DNA from: an uncultured Clostridia bacterium | GTDB taxonomy: Bacteria > Bacillota > Clostridia > TANB77 > CAG-465 | DNA length: 56,546 bases | Assembly (NCBI GenBank): GCA_947631415.1 | Contig: CANRLG010000007.1 | Span: 1 to 56,546, forward strand | Direction: 5' to 3' | Shown: positions 28,466 through 38,330 of the stretch, piece by piece | How positions within the stretch are numbered: position 1 is the stretch's first letter | Layout: every line of letters begins with the position of its first letter | Position numbers and translations under genes: made by a program | The notes under the pieces: model-generated | Told to the model about the DNA's origin: nothing | Databases searched by the model: none | Seen by the model: only the letters and a program-made list of their open reading frames with translations

Positions 28466-31417
28466 ATGAAGGTTAACAAAAAAATAATAATTAGTTTATT
28501 TATGATATTAGTTATTTGTACAAATGTAGTATTTGGTGCAACAAATCATGAATATGGAGGAGACAGAAATTCAATAGATATAACAGAGAGCACAATTGCT
28601 AATAATTTAGTGTTGGATTATGTTGGACAATTTATTTTTTCACTTGGAAATATATTTCAATCTGTAACAGAAGGAATTATGAATGTATTAACTGGAGATA
28701 AAGTATTCCCATGGGCTGATAAAGTAATATTTAACACAGTTCCTTTATTGGATGTAAATTTTATTAATCCAGATCCAGCATCTTTTTTTAGTACAAGTGA
28801 AGATAGTATAGGAATAGGGGTAATAATAAGAAATATTTATTTCACTGGTTTATCAATATCATTAGGATTTATGGGAATAATCATAGCTATACTAGCAATA
28901 AGATTAGCTATATCATCTATTGGTTCAGAAAAGGCTAAATATAAAGAAGCAATAATGACATGGGCTACATCTTTAGTATTATTGTTTGGTATGCATTATT
29001 TTATTGCATTTATGTTTTATATGAATGAGGAATTGGTTTTAGTTGGAAGTAAGATATTAGGTAATACACTTAAAGAGTCAGGTGAAGAATTATCTGATGC
29101 AATAAATAAAAGTTTAAATGAATCTAGGGAAGACCTTATAAATAATTTTATAGATAAGGCAACAAAAAATGGAGAAAGTATTGGTTCGAAGTACGAATCA
29201 TTATTAAGAGATAATGCAGAAATTACATATTTATTAATTAGTAATCCAACAATTAAAGCAAATACTTTGACACTTGTGTCAGGAAATGATCAAGCCTCAA
29301 ATAAAAAAACAGGTTTTTTTGATATAGGTGGAAATATTTGGAAGGCAGGTAATAATGTAGCTATTGGAATAGACTCTTTGGTTAGTAAAGTAAGTGGAAA
29401 TTTATCTGTTTCAGCTCAAGAAGCAATCTTAATTGCAAAAGGAGTTGAAGCAATAAAAACAGCAATGAGATCAAGAGAAGTAGAGACTAGTGAAGAATTA
29501 TTCGACACATTTATGGAAACATATGATGGTATGAGTCATGATGAATTGGTGTGGCAAGTGCAAAATAATTTTATAGGTGAATATGAAGCAACTGATGAAG
29601 AAATTGATAGAGTAAATGCTAGAGAATCAGAAACAAATCCATATCCAGATTATTGGTTAGATTATATTGCAAGTCAAGGAATTACAGTACCAGATTATAA
29701 TTCAATGAGTGATTCAGAATTATATTCATTATTGGAGCAAAGTGAAAGAAAAAGTATTGAAAGATTGCAAAATGATAGTGTTAAAGTGTATGAAAATACA
29801 GTTAGAGAACTTGAGTCAAGTTTAGGTCCAGATAATTTTTGTACTATAGTATATAAATATGCATTACAAGCAGTTAAAGGAGAATTAAATTTAGGTGCTG
29901 GAAAGGGTGAGATATTATCTAATTTAGGTGAATATTTTAAACAATCTGCATGGACAATAGATGAAGAAAATGGAGGATGGTCACCTACTAAAGTTAGTGT
30001 TGTATCCGCAATATTATATACAATTTTTGTTTTCCAAAGTATAAGCTTTTTTGTTTCATACTTAAAAAGGTTATTTATGGTAGTTGTTTTAGCTGTATTA
30101 GCACCGTTTGTTGTAATATATGATTTCTTTAAAAAATCTACTTTTGGAGCTAATAAAGGTGGAATAATTAATTCATGGCTAAGAGAATTAGGCACTTTAA
30201 TTTTTGTACAAACATTTCATGCTATTTTGTTAGCTATAATTATGTCTATAATTGTTAAAGCAATATCATCTTCATATGCTAAAGGAACAGAAGGAGCACT
30301 TGATGCAGTGGGACTTTTAGCAATTTTTGCATTATTATCTCTTCCAAAATTGGAATTATTGGTAAAAAATATATTTGGACTTACTTCTGGTGTTTCAGAT
30401 ACTTCTCTTGCTGGAGGACAAAGAAGCCTTACTGCTGGTGGAATGCTAGCTATGAACATGGGAAGAAAATTATTAGATAATCCAAGAAAAATAGCTCACG
30501 GATTAAGAACTATGGTTGGAAATAAGGCAGCTAAATATAATAACAAAAAAGGATTAAATGGAGAAAAAGAAGATAAAACACAACTTCCAGAAGGACAAAC
30601 TAGTGAAGGCGAAGGTGGAACTGGAAATAGTAATAATAGAATACCTTCAAATCGTAGACTTGTATCAGGAGGAAATAGTGGGGCAAATGGAACATTATCA
30701 GATTTAGGGCTAGGATCTGCAATACAACAACTAACAAATGCTGTAAATCAACAAAATAATATATTAAATGCTCAAGAATTTGAGAAAAAATCTGAAAAAA
30801 GAGCTGAAGGTGGAAAAGAATTTGTTTCTGGAATTGCTGAAACTGTTGCTGCACTTCATGGAGCAGTAGCTGGAGCTACAATAAGTGCTGGATTTAATAA
30901 GAATGCTGTTTCTGGTGCAATAACAGGTGCAGGAGTGGCAGATAAAGCAGCAGAAACTGTTATAAATGTAGCAGCTGAAGTACCTGGTACTGTGGTAGAT
31001 ACTGCAAAGGCAACTGCGGCTATAGGACAAGATATTACAGGTGTAGTTAAAAAAGTATTTGGAAAAGATGGTGGTAATTCATCAGATAAGAAAGAAAAAA
31101 ATGGTAAAAATGTAGTTGGAAACGTTACAAATAATATTACTCAAACTACTAATGTAAATAATACAATACAAAATAGTGGTGGTTCAGTTGACACAGATAA
31201 ATTAACTGAAAAGATGAAAGAAGATATATCAGATGTAGTTACAAAACAAATAGAAGAATTAAAAAAAGATAGTTCTAATTATACAAAAAGTAATTCAAAT
31301 AATAAAAGTGATGATGCAAAAGATATTGGAAAACAAATATCAGATACAATGAAAAAAAATTCTAAAAATGATAGATTAAATAATAATAAGAGAACAATGA
31401 ATGTAGATGATTTATAG
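28466..31417 (+). CDS. VirB6/TrbL-like membrane protein (paralog 3, full-length fused form)
   Basis: FPWADKVIFNTVPLLDVNFINP; LAISSIGSEKAKYKEAIMTWATSLVLLFGMHYF; C-terminal half matches the 16713 protein. Confidence 0.6.
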   Translation: MKVNKKIIISLFMILVICTNVVFGATNHEYGGDRNSIDITESTIANNLVLDYVGQFIFSLGNIFQSVTEGIMNVLTGDKVFPWADKVIFNTVPLLDVNFINPDPASFFSTSEDSIGIGVIIRNIYFTGLSISLGFMGIIIAILAIRLAISSIGSEKAKYKEAIMTWATSLVLLFGMHYFIAFMFYMNEELVLVGSKILGNTLKESGEELSDAINKSLNESREDLINNFIDKATKNGESIGSKYESLLRDNAEITYLLISNPTIKANTLTLVSGNDQASNKKTGFFDIGGNIWKAGNNVAIGIDSLVSKVSGNLSVSAQEAILIAKGVEAIKTAMRSREVETSEELFDTFMETYDGMSHDELVWQVQNNFIGEYEATDEEIDRVNARESETNPYPDYWLDYIASQGITVPDYNSMSDSELYSLLEQSERKSIERLQNDSVKVYENTVRELESSLGPDNFCTIVYKYALQAVKGELNLGAGKGEILSNLGEYFKQSAWTIDEENGGWSPTKVSVVSAILYTIFVFQSISFFVSYLKRLFMVVVLAVLAPFVVIYDFFKKSTFGANKGGIINSWLRELGTLIFVQTFHAILLAIIMSIIVKAISSSYAKGTEGALDAVGLLAIFALLSLPKLELLVKNIFGLTSGVSDTSLAGGQRSLTAGGMLAMNMGRKLLDNPRKIAHGLRTMVGNKAAKYNNKKGLNGEKEDKTQLPEGQTSEGEGGTGNSNNRIPSNRRLVSGGNSGANGTLSDLGLGSAIQQLTNAVNQQNNILNAQEFEKKSEKRAEGGKEFVSGIAETVAALHGAVAGATISAGFNKNAVSGAITGAGVADKAAETVINVAAEVPGTVVDTAKATAAIGQDITGVVKKVFGKDGGNSSDKKEKNGKNVVGNVTNNITQTTNVNNTIQNSGGSVDTDKLTEKMKEDISDVVTKQIEELKKDSSNYTKSNSNNKSDDAKDIGKQISDTMKKNSKNDRLNNNKRTMNVDDL

Positions 31418-31435
31418 TAGTAAAGGAGAATCTTT

Positions 31436-32005
31436 ATGAAAATTAATAATACCATTTCAAAAATTAAAAATGGAATTAAAAAATATTATGATGAACTAGA
31501 AGCAAAGCAAAAAATAATTCTTCTAACAATTGTAGTAATTATACTTTTTACAATAGTAAATTTATTTTCAATAGATAGAAATAAGTTGGTCGATTATAAA
31601 AACTATGATAGTTCTATGGAATATATTACCATGAATGATTTAACAGATAATAATTTATACGTTACTCTTTCATCAATTTCTAAAGATTTTTTAGAAAAAA
31701 GTGATAAATATGAAAACGGAAAGAAAATTAATATAAAAGAAATTTATGACACAATTTTAAATGAAGAATATAGCGATTATTTGAGTAAAAATAAGTTTGA
31801 AAAATTGTATAAAGAATGTGTTAATAAAGCAGATAAAATTAAAACAGTAAATGGTGAATTGTTACCAGAAAATATTGTAGTTGATTTAAATGGAAATTAT
31901 ATGGTTAAGTACAGTTGCACAACTAACGAAGAAGAAATTACACTTTTTGTAGGAATACAAATTAACACAGCTTATAATAAATATTATATTTGGTACTTAG
32001 AATAG
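31436..32005 (+). CDS. Paralog of 18085-18666 (VirB8-like candidate)
   Basis: Single TM; IKEIYDTILNEEYSDYLSKNKFEKLYK vs MKDLYDHTIFDEYKYKLSKSKFKSFIK. Confidence 0.5.
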   Translation: MKINNTISKIKNGIKKYYDELEAKQKIILLTIVVIILFTIVNLFSIDRNKLVDYKNYDSSMEYITMNDLTDNNLYVTLSSISKDFLEKSDKYENGKKINIKEIYDTILNEEYSDYLSKNKFEKLYKECVNKADKIKTVNGELLPENIVVDLNGNYMVKYSCTTNEEEITLFVGIQINTAYNKYYIWYLE

Positions 32006-32014
32006 GGGGATATT

Positions 32015-32845
32015 ATGGAAAAAAAGAATTTACATTTTATTATATATCCTATATTTGCTATTATAATAGTTTTGGTAATAATTTCAATTATTATAATATG
32101 GAAACCAACATTTTCAAAAGTAAGTAAAAATGTAATTAATACTTATGCAGACTTAAATTATGAAGAAGAAATCAAAAATTATTATATGCAATATTTAAAT
32201 ACTAATTTGAAACTTACTAACTTTGATGAATTGTATAATAAAATTGATACTAAATATGTTGAAAAACTAGGAATAGCATCAAAGGAAGAACTAAAAACAT
32301 TTCTTAAAGATAATTCATTTATATCAATGAACTTTAATATTTTAAATATTGATGTATATGAACAAGATAGTAGAAATTACTTAATAGTAACATATAATGT
32401 GAGAAATGAAACAAGATATATAACTATTACTGAAAATAAACCTTATGATTTTAAAATTAGTTTTATGGATAGTTACAATTTAGAAAATTCAGTTAGTAAC
32501 TTTGAATTAGAAGGTGATGTTGACAATATTAAGTATTCATTTAATATTATAGAATCAACAAGCGATAGTATAAAATTTAAACTTACAATAACTAACAACT
32601 CTGAAAAAACAGTAGTATATGATTTTTCTTATTTGGATTCAATACAATTAATTTATGATGAAGGCAAAATTGTAAATATGACTTCAACAGCTAATAGTAA
32701 TGAATCTAAATATACACTTAATCCTGGAAGTATGACAACTGTAGAAGCTTTTTATGTTTTACCATATAATGACCAACTTTCAATTACAGGAGCTAAGATA
32801 AATAATGCAAATGTAAATGGAACTTCATATAGTATTGAAATATAA
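32015..32845 (+). CDS. Paralog of 18677-19534
   Basis: IIYPIFAIIIVLVIISIIIIWKPT and NFDELYNKIDTKYVEKLGIASKEELKTFLKDN vs NFENLYEKIDLDWLSSEGIENKEDLKAYLLKN. Confidence 0.6.
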   Translation: MEKKNLHFIIYPIFAIIIVLVIISIIIIWKPTFSKVSKNVINTYADLNYEEEIKNYYMQYLNTNLKLTNFDELYNKIDTKYVEKLGIASKEELKTFLKDNSFISMNFNILNIDVYEQDSRNYLIVTYNVRNETRYITITENKPYDFKISFMDSYNLENSVSNFELEGDVDNIKYSFNIIESTSDSIKFKLTITNNSEKTVVYDFSYLDSIQLIYDEGKIVNMTSTANSNESKYTLNPGSMTTVEAFYVLPYNDQLSITGAKINNANVNGTSYSIEI

Positions 32846-32881
32846 GAAGATAAAGTAAAAATAAGGAGGTGATAATTCTTT

Positions 32882-35800
32882 ATGATGGAAGATGAAGAAG
32901 ATAACAGTGGTAATAATTTAGGAGATCCATCTAAGTATGATTATAGATTTTTGGATGGCTGGGACGTAGATAAATGGGATGGATATAAAAATAGTGTAGG
33001 TAATTCATCTAAGTACGATTACAGAGGTCTTAATGCATTACGTCATCCTTTAGAAGCTTTAAAAGAGAGAATGAATTTAGGATTTTTAAAGAAAAAAAAG
33101 AAAAAGACTTCATTTGTAAAACGAGTGTGGAATGGATTACCTCTAACTGCTAAAATAGTTATTACTATTGCTGTTGTATCATTAGTGCTAATAATTGTAA
33201 TTTTACTTTCAATTGGAGATAACACTTCTAAGAAAGCAGTTACTACTAGAAGTAAAGGCGTATCAAAATTAAATATAACAGAACAATCACCAAAAGCATC
33301 TCAATTTGCTTTAGAACTATATGAAAAATATGATTCTCTAATTGGTTTTACCACATCAGATTTGAATACTCTTTACGAAGAATTCCAAAAAGATACAAGC
33401 AATCAAAATAAGTATTTACTTAGCTCAGGAAAGAAAAAATTTGGAAGTTCAACAGGAGAAAAGTATACAATTGATCAAGAATTATCACTTTATCAGCATA
33501 TACAAAGAACAGAAAAATATAATTTTAATAAAATACGTTGGAGAGAATATACACATTCATCTGATGACCAACCAATTGATACTGAATTAAATGAAGAACT
33601 AGAATTGCATTTACCAAAAGGAATAGATGAAGAAACACGTGAGACTTTGCTAAAAACAACATCACCGTATATTTTGACCCAAGATATACCATTAGGCTTT
33701 TTAAGTGGTATGGTTGCACAAAGTGGAGGTGTATCATCAACAAGTTCAAATACTTCAGAAAAGTTCGTATATCAAATTTTAAAAGAAGCTTTAAGCAAAA
33801 TTACAGTTAATAAATATGTATTACAAAGTATAAAGCTTAATTCTTCTTATCAAGATTGTGATTATAATGAATATGAAGTCACTTATTATGTTAATACTTG
33901 GGATAATGGATATGAAGAATATGTAAGTGAAGATGATCCTGTATTTATCAAAACTGTTAGACATGAAACAACTGAAGAAAAGAAGATAGATAATACTGAA
34001 CAGTACAATTCAGAAACTTATTGGTATGTTGCAGATGCTTTTACATATGATAGAGTAATTAAAAATAATTTTAACTATACTAAGTATAGTGAAGCAGATG
34101 TTCAATCTTTAAATAATCCAGATAATAATACATTAATTAATACTATTACAATAGATGAAAAGTCTGAAGATGTTGAACAAAAAAAAGTTAACGAAGGTGG
34201 AAAAACAAAACCAACTGATGATGATGGAAATTCATTACCACCTGATAGTAGCAATGTCAAAAGAAAGTATTCATACATACAAAAACAAGGGAATGAATAT
34301 GTATATGAAAAAGAGTGGAAAGATAAATTAAGTGCAGGTTCTACAGAAAATAAAGAATATTCGTACGATACTGCAAAAGAATTTAATACTAAGAATGATG
34401 AAATTTATACGAATATGCCAACAGATAAATCTTTAATGGCAGAAGATAAATTTAATGAAAAATTTCCAAGTGGAAAAAGTATTTTTGATACGTTTGCAAA
34501 AGAAAACACATCTCTTAAGTTGTATGGAATGAGTATTGTAGACTTAATGGATACAAATAGTGGAATATATTCAAAGTATTTATTAAGAAGTTCAAGCAAT
34601 TCAAATTTAGAAGGAATATCTCGTGAAAAATTAAAACCTGCATACAATCAAGTAAAGAACATATTGAATTCATTAATTACTAAAGCTAATTCAGAGGGAG
34701 AAGTAGAAATGAATTTTAATTCATATACTACAGGTTATGCTACTGATGGATCTTTACCTTTTGTGTATGGCTCTAGCTTGGGATATTCAGGTGTTAATAT
34801 GTCTATGGCTACCAATAGTTCATATATAAGTGCTTCTAATCTTTTAAAAGAATATTTAAGATCTTGGGAAGGTATAGGTTTTGAAACTGATCCTGAATCT
34901 ACAAAAATTAAAGAAGAAGGAGAAAATAAGTATTATAAAGTTGCAAGTAATGGAACAGTAGGTCATGGTGTCGATATTAATGTAAACCCTCAATGGAAAG
35001 CAGAACTTGAAGAACAACTTGGAACTACTATAGTTTTTGGGGAAACATACATTCCTTGCGAACTAGTAGATGCGATAGAAGATAGATTTATGAATGAACA
35101 ACTTTCAAAAGTTGAAGAAAAATATCCAGATTTAAAGACTTATCAAAAACATGCATTGGTTGTTAGAATGTATAATTGGCCAGATATATCTGGATTTGCA
35201 AATTATTATCCTAGTATGTACAATGAATCAACAGATGATAGATATGAATCTGTTTATGAACAATATAAAGATAAACCTACTTTAACAAGTGAAATAAAGT
35301 CAAAAGCAACCGAAGATAGTATTTTATATAAAGAATATTTAAGTACACCAGATCATGGCTCAGGATATTCTTTAAAGTCTAGAAGATTTGCGGAATGGTG
35401 TTTATTCTCTTTAGGATATTATGACAGACTACAAAAATTTTACACAGAAGGTGGAAGTACGCCTGTTGGTGACTTAGTTGATTCTAGTGGAAATATAAAT
35501 CAAGATAAAGTAAATGAGTTACAATTATGGTATGAGGACAATATTTTTTCTGGAGCTTTTCATGGTGGATCTAATGGAGGTGACTTTAAATTAGATTCAA
35601 ATTGTAAATGGTATAGTGCAAAAACAGAAGAATATGCAAAAAAAGTTAAACCATCTCAAAATGGTATTGTAGGTGGTGAATATTTTGATTACGATCATAC
35701 TATCGAGGATCATAAAGCTGTTGGAAAATATTTTAATTTAGGAATGTTTCAGTGTACATGGTGGTCAAATTGTAGACAAGCACAATATTTAACAGAAATG

Positions 35801-36121
35801 GGTTATCAAGGAGAAATAAAATTTAGTTTAGGTGATGGTAGAACTACAGCAGAAGGATTTGCAAGTGCATATAATTTACCTTTAAATACAGATTTTCATG
35901 CTATTAGACCTCATTCTGTTGCCTCAGAGGGAAGTGGTGGAACAGGACATACATTTTTTGTAGAAGCGGTAGGGAAAAATTCACAAGGTCATAATTGTAT
36001 TGTTATTAGTCACTGTGGAAGTGGTCATGCATGGCATGGTGTAGATGTTATTGATACAGATGTTAAAAATGGTGTTTTTTACACATTTACAGGTTCTGTA
36101 TGTTTAGATGATTTATTATAG
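32882..36121 (+). CDS. Large membrane-anchored wall hydrolase: GH24-like plus CHAP domain (paralog of 19538)
   Basis: TM; LLKEYLRSWEGIGFE...NGTVGHGVDI; FQCTWWSN...GHTFFVEAV. Confidence 0.7.
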   Translation: MMEDEEDNSGNNLGDPSKYDYRFLDGWDVDKWDGYKNSVGNSSKYDYRGLNALRHPLEALKERMNLGFLKKKKKKTSFVKRVWNGLPLTAKIVITIAVVSLVLIIVILLSIGDNTSKKAVTTRSKGVSKLNITEQSPKASQFALELYEKYDSLIGFTTSDLNTLYEEFQKDTSNQNKYLLSSGKKKFGSSTGEKYTIDQELSLYQHIQRTEKYNFNKIRWREYTHSSDDQPIDTELNEELELHLPKGIDEETRETLLKTTSPYILTQDIPLGFLSGMVAQSGGVSSTSSNTSEKFVYQILKEALSKITVNKYVLQSIKLNSSYQDCDYNEYEVTYYVNTWDNGYEEYVSEDDPVFIKTVRHETTEEKKIDNTEQYNSETYWYVADAFTYDRVIKNNFNYTKYSEADVQSLNNPDNNTLINTITIDEKSEDVEQKKVNEGGKTKPTDDDGNSLPPDSSNVKRKYSYIQKQGNEYVYEKEWKDKLSAGSTENKEYSYDTAKEFNTKNDEIYTNMPTDKSLMAEDKFNEKFPSGKSIFDTFAKENTSLKLYGMSIVDLMDTNSGIYSKYLLRSSSNSNLEGISREKLKPAYNQVKNILNSLITKANSEGEVEMNFNSYTTGYATDGSLPFVYGSSLGYSGVNMSMATNSSYISASNLLKEYLRSWEGIGFETDPESTKIKEEGENKYYKVASNGTVGHGVDINVNPQWKAELEEQLGTTIVFGETYIPCELVDAIEDRFMNEQLSKVEEKYPDLKTYQKHALVVRMYNWPDISGFANYYPSMYNESTDDRYESVYEQYKDKPTLTSEIKSKATEDSILYKEYLSTPDHGSGYSLKSRRFAEWCLFSLGYYDRLQKFYTEGGSTPVGDLVDSSGNINQDKVNELQLWYEDNIFSGAFHGGSNGGDFKLDSNCKWYSAKTEEYAKKVKPSQNGIVGGEYFDYDHTIEDHKAVGKYFNLGMFQCTWWSNCRQAQYLTEMGYQGEIKFSLGDGRTTAEGFASAYNLPLNTDFHAIRPHSVASEGSGGTGHTFFVEAVGKNSQGHNCIVISHCGSGHAWHGVDVIDTDVKNGVFYTFTGSVCLDDLL

Positions 36122-36135
36122 TTTGAGGTAAAAGA

Positions 36136-37071
36136 ATGAGTAGAAAAAAAATAATTATAATGTTGGCTATAATATTTATTTGCATGGTAATTGTTGTTGC
36201 ATATTTAAAATTAAATACATCTGAAATAAAAGATGATATTGAGGTTGAAGTAATACCAGATGAAGTTGAACAAGTATTTAAAGATAAAGAAGATAAGATA
36301 TTACCAATTACAAATATGAATAATATTGTTGAACTTAAGACATGTATAGAAAAATATTATAATGCATATTTTAATCAATTAGAAGATAGTAAAGAAATTA
36401 TATATAATTGCTTATCTAAAAAGTATATCGAAGAAAAAAATATTACAGAAAATAATATTGAAATACAAGACACTGAATTATATGATGCATATGCTGAAAT
36501 ATATAAAGCATATATTGTAACAAAAAATAATGGAATTGATTTATATTATGTATCAGGTCTTATAAGAAATATGAAGAGTTACGAAAGTTTGGAATTTGAC
36601 ATGGCTGTAGTTCTAGATTCTGTGAATAATACATTTGAAATTTATCCAAAAGATTATTTTAAAGAAGATTTTTTTGAGAGTCTAGAAAATGGTCAAATTA
36701 ATGAATTTGATTTTAATGATCAAATTGAAAATAGAAAAGATAATGTTTATGTAATATCTAGTACTAAAGCAGAAAAATATTATCAAATGTTATTTAACAA
36801 TATTAGAAATTTAATATCTTATGATAGACAAAATGCTATAGATTATATAGATTACGATTATTCAAATATAAAAACGAAAGAGCAATTAGATAGTTTTTAT
36901 GAAGAAAACAAACGAGATATATTTCTAATGTCATATGGTTCAGCTGATGTGAGTTATGGAGATGATGAAACAACAAAAACTGTAACATTATATGATAAAA
37001 ATGACAAGTTTTATATTACATTGATTATGGAAGGATATGGAACATATAAATTTTCTATTGATAAATTATAG
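36136..37071 (+). CDS. Paralog of 22993-23961
   Basis: N-terminal TM; shared layout and FEIYPKDYF/FEIVPNDMI, NLISYDRQNAIDYI/NLLLYDIDRAYEHL. Confidence 0.55.
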   Translation: MSRKKIIIMLAIIFICMVIVVAYLKLNTSEIKDDIEVEVIPDEVEQVFKDKEDKILPITNMNNIVELKTCIEKYYNAYFNQLEDSKEIIYNCLSKKYIEEKNITENNIEIQDTELYDAYAEIYKAYIVTKNNGIDLYYVSGLIRNMKSYESLEFDMAVVLDSVNNTFEIYPKDYFKEDFFESLENGQINEFDFNDQIENRKDNVYVISSTKAEKYYQMLFNNIRNLISYDRQNAIDYIDYDYSNIKTKEQLDSFYEENKRDIFLMSYGSADVSYGDDETTKTVTLYDKNDKFYITLIMEGYGTYKFSIDKL

Positions 37072-37109
37072 TATAAATTATTAGTAAGTAGACATACTAT
37101 ATTACAAGA

Positions 37110-37163
37110 ATGAAGACATTATCTTTTAAATCTATAAAAAAAGATATGTCTTCATAAATTTTT
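37110..37163 (+). terminator. Terminator of second T4SS module
   Basis: atgaagacattatctttt...aaaagatatgtcttcat long stem with one bulge, then T-run. Confidence 0.7.
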
Positions 37164-37261
37164 ATTCTAACACAAATTACTTATTGCATAATATTTGCGT
37201 ATATTATATAATTATATTGTTAATAGAGGAGGTTAATAGCAATAATTTGCTAGAGATTGTT

Positions 37262-38089
37262 ATGGAAGAAAAAAAAGTAAAGAAAAGTAATGTAAGAAAG
37301 AATTCAGGAAACGGTAGAAAAAAGAAGGTAAAGCTAGATGTTAATAGTTTAAGAGAAATTAAATTAAATCAACAAGTGCTAGATATGTATGTTGAAGATG
37401 TTGATGAAAATCTTAATTTAATTGGTAAAGTTGGAAAAAATATAAATGCCATGATACCAAGAGAAGAAGTTTCTAGTGTTGTTGGTGATGATGGACTAGT
37501 AGAAGAACGTTTTATAGTAAATAAAAAAGGAAAAGTTTTACCAGTTTGTATAAAAGAAATAATTGAAAATGGTGATAAAATCGAATTAATAATGTCCAAA
37601 AAAATCTTAGAGTTAAAAGTAAGAAAATGGATGTATATGCACTTAAAACCAGGAGTAAAACTCAGAGGTATAGTTGTAGGATTAAAGGACTATGCAGCTT
37701 TTGTTGATGTTGGTGGAGGAGTAACAGGTATATTAAAACTTCAAGATATATCTGATTCAGTATTAGTAAATTCAGCAGATTTTTTTAAATTAGGACAAAG
37801 AATAGAAGTTATAGTTAAAAAGTATGATAGAGATACAGGAAGAATAGAATTGTCATATAAAGAACTTCTTGGCTCATTTGAGCAAAATGTAAGTAAATTT
37901 AAAGAAGGAGACATAGTAGAAGGAATAGTAAGAAACAGAATAAAAACTGGTGTATTTGTCGAAATTGCTCCAAATGTTACAGGTATTGCTGAGCATGTAA
38001 ATGGTATAGAATATGGTCAAGAAGTATTAGTTAGTATAAAGAAGATAAACTTAGAACGTAAAAAAATTAAACTTATAATAATAGGATAA
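37262..38089 (+). CDS. S1-domain RNA-binding protein
   Basis: GVKLRGIVVGLKDYAAFVDVGGGVTGILKLQDISD and GDIVEGIVRNRIKTGVFVEIAPNVTGIAEHV; ORF extends upstream to 37184, exact start uncertain. Confidence 0.75.
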   Translation: MEEKKVKKSNVRKNSGNGRKKKVKLDVNSLREIKLNQQVLDMYVEDVDENLNLIGKVGKNINAMIPREEVSSVVGDDGLVEERFIVNKKGKVLPVCIKEIIENGDKIELIMSKKILELKVRKWMYMHLKPGVKLRGIVVGLKDYAAFVDVGGGVTGILKLQDISDSVLVNSADFFKLGQRIEVIVKKYDRDTGRIELSYKELLGSFEQNVSKFKEGDIVEGIVRNRIKTGVFVEIAPNVTGIAEHVNGIEYGQEVLVSIKKINLERKKIKLIIIG

Positions 38090-38096
38090 ATAATAT

Positions 38097-38158
38097 ACTC
38101 TTAAAGTTAAAATAGATAATTACAAGTCATTAATTATCTAGAACTTTAGGAGTTTTTT
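38097..38158 (+). terminator. Long terminator hairpin
   Basis: ctcttaaagtt/aactttaggag enclosing agataatta/taattatct, then TTTTTT. Confidence 0.65.
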
Positions 38159-38203
38159 GCCGTAAAAAATAATACTAAATTCAATTTTGTTTACTACTAA
38201 ATA

Positions 38204-38265
38204 TTGCATTAAGTTTACATATAGTATATAATTACTATGATGGTATGTATATAATTAATATACAT
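38204..38265 (+). promoter_or_regulatory. Promoter with dyad just downstream of -10
   Basis: TTGCAT-17 nt-TATAAT (38204-38232) and atgtatat-aatta-atatacat (38245-38265). Confidence 0.5.
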
Positions 38266-38330
38266 ATTATCACTAGTAAACTTACTAGTTACCAATAAGT
38301 TTCAAAATTAAATTTAAGGAGAGATGAAAA

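Noticed and set aside
29695-30195. 166-aa minus-strand ORF inside the VirB6-like gene
   Set aside because: Antisense shadow ORF of a clear coding gene.
7209-37071. Calling the locus an integrative conjugative element
   Set aside because: No relaxase, VirD4/TcpA, integrase or att repeats seen in the window; only T4SS-like structural and wall-hydrolase genes are supported.
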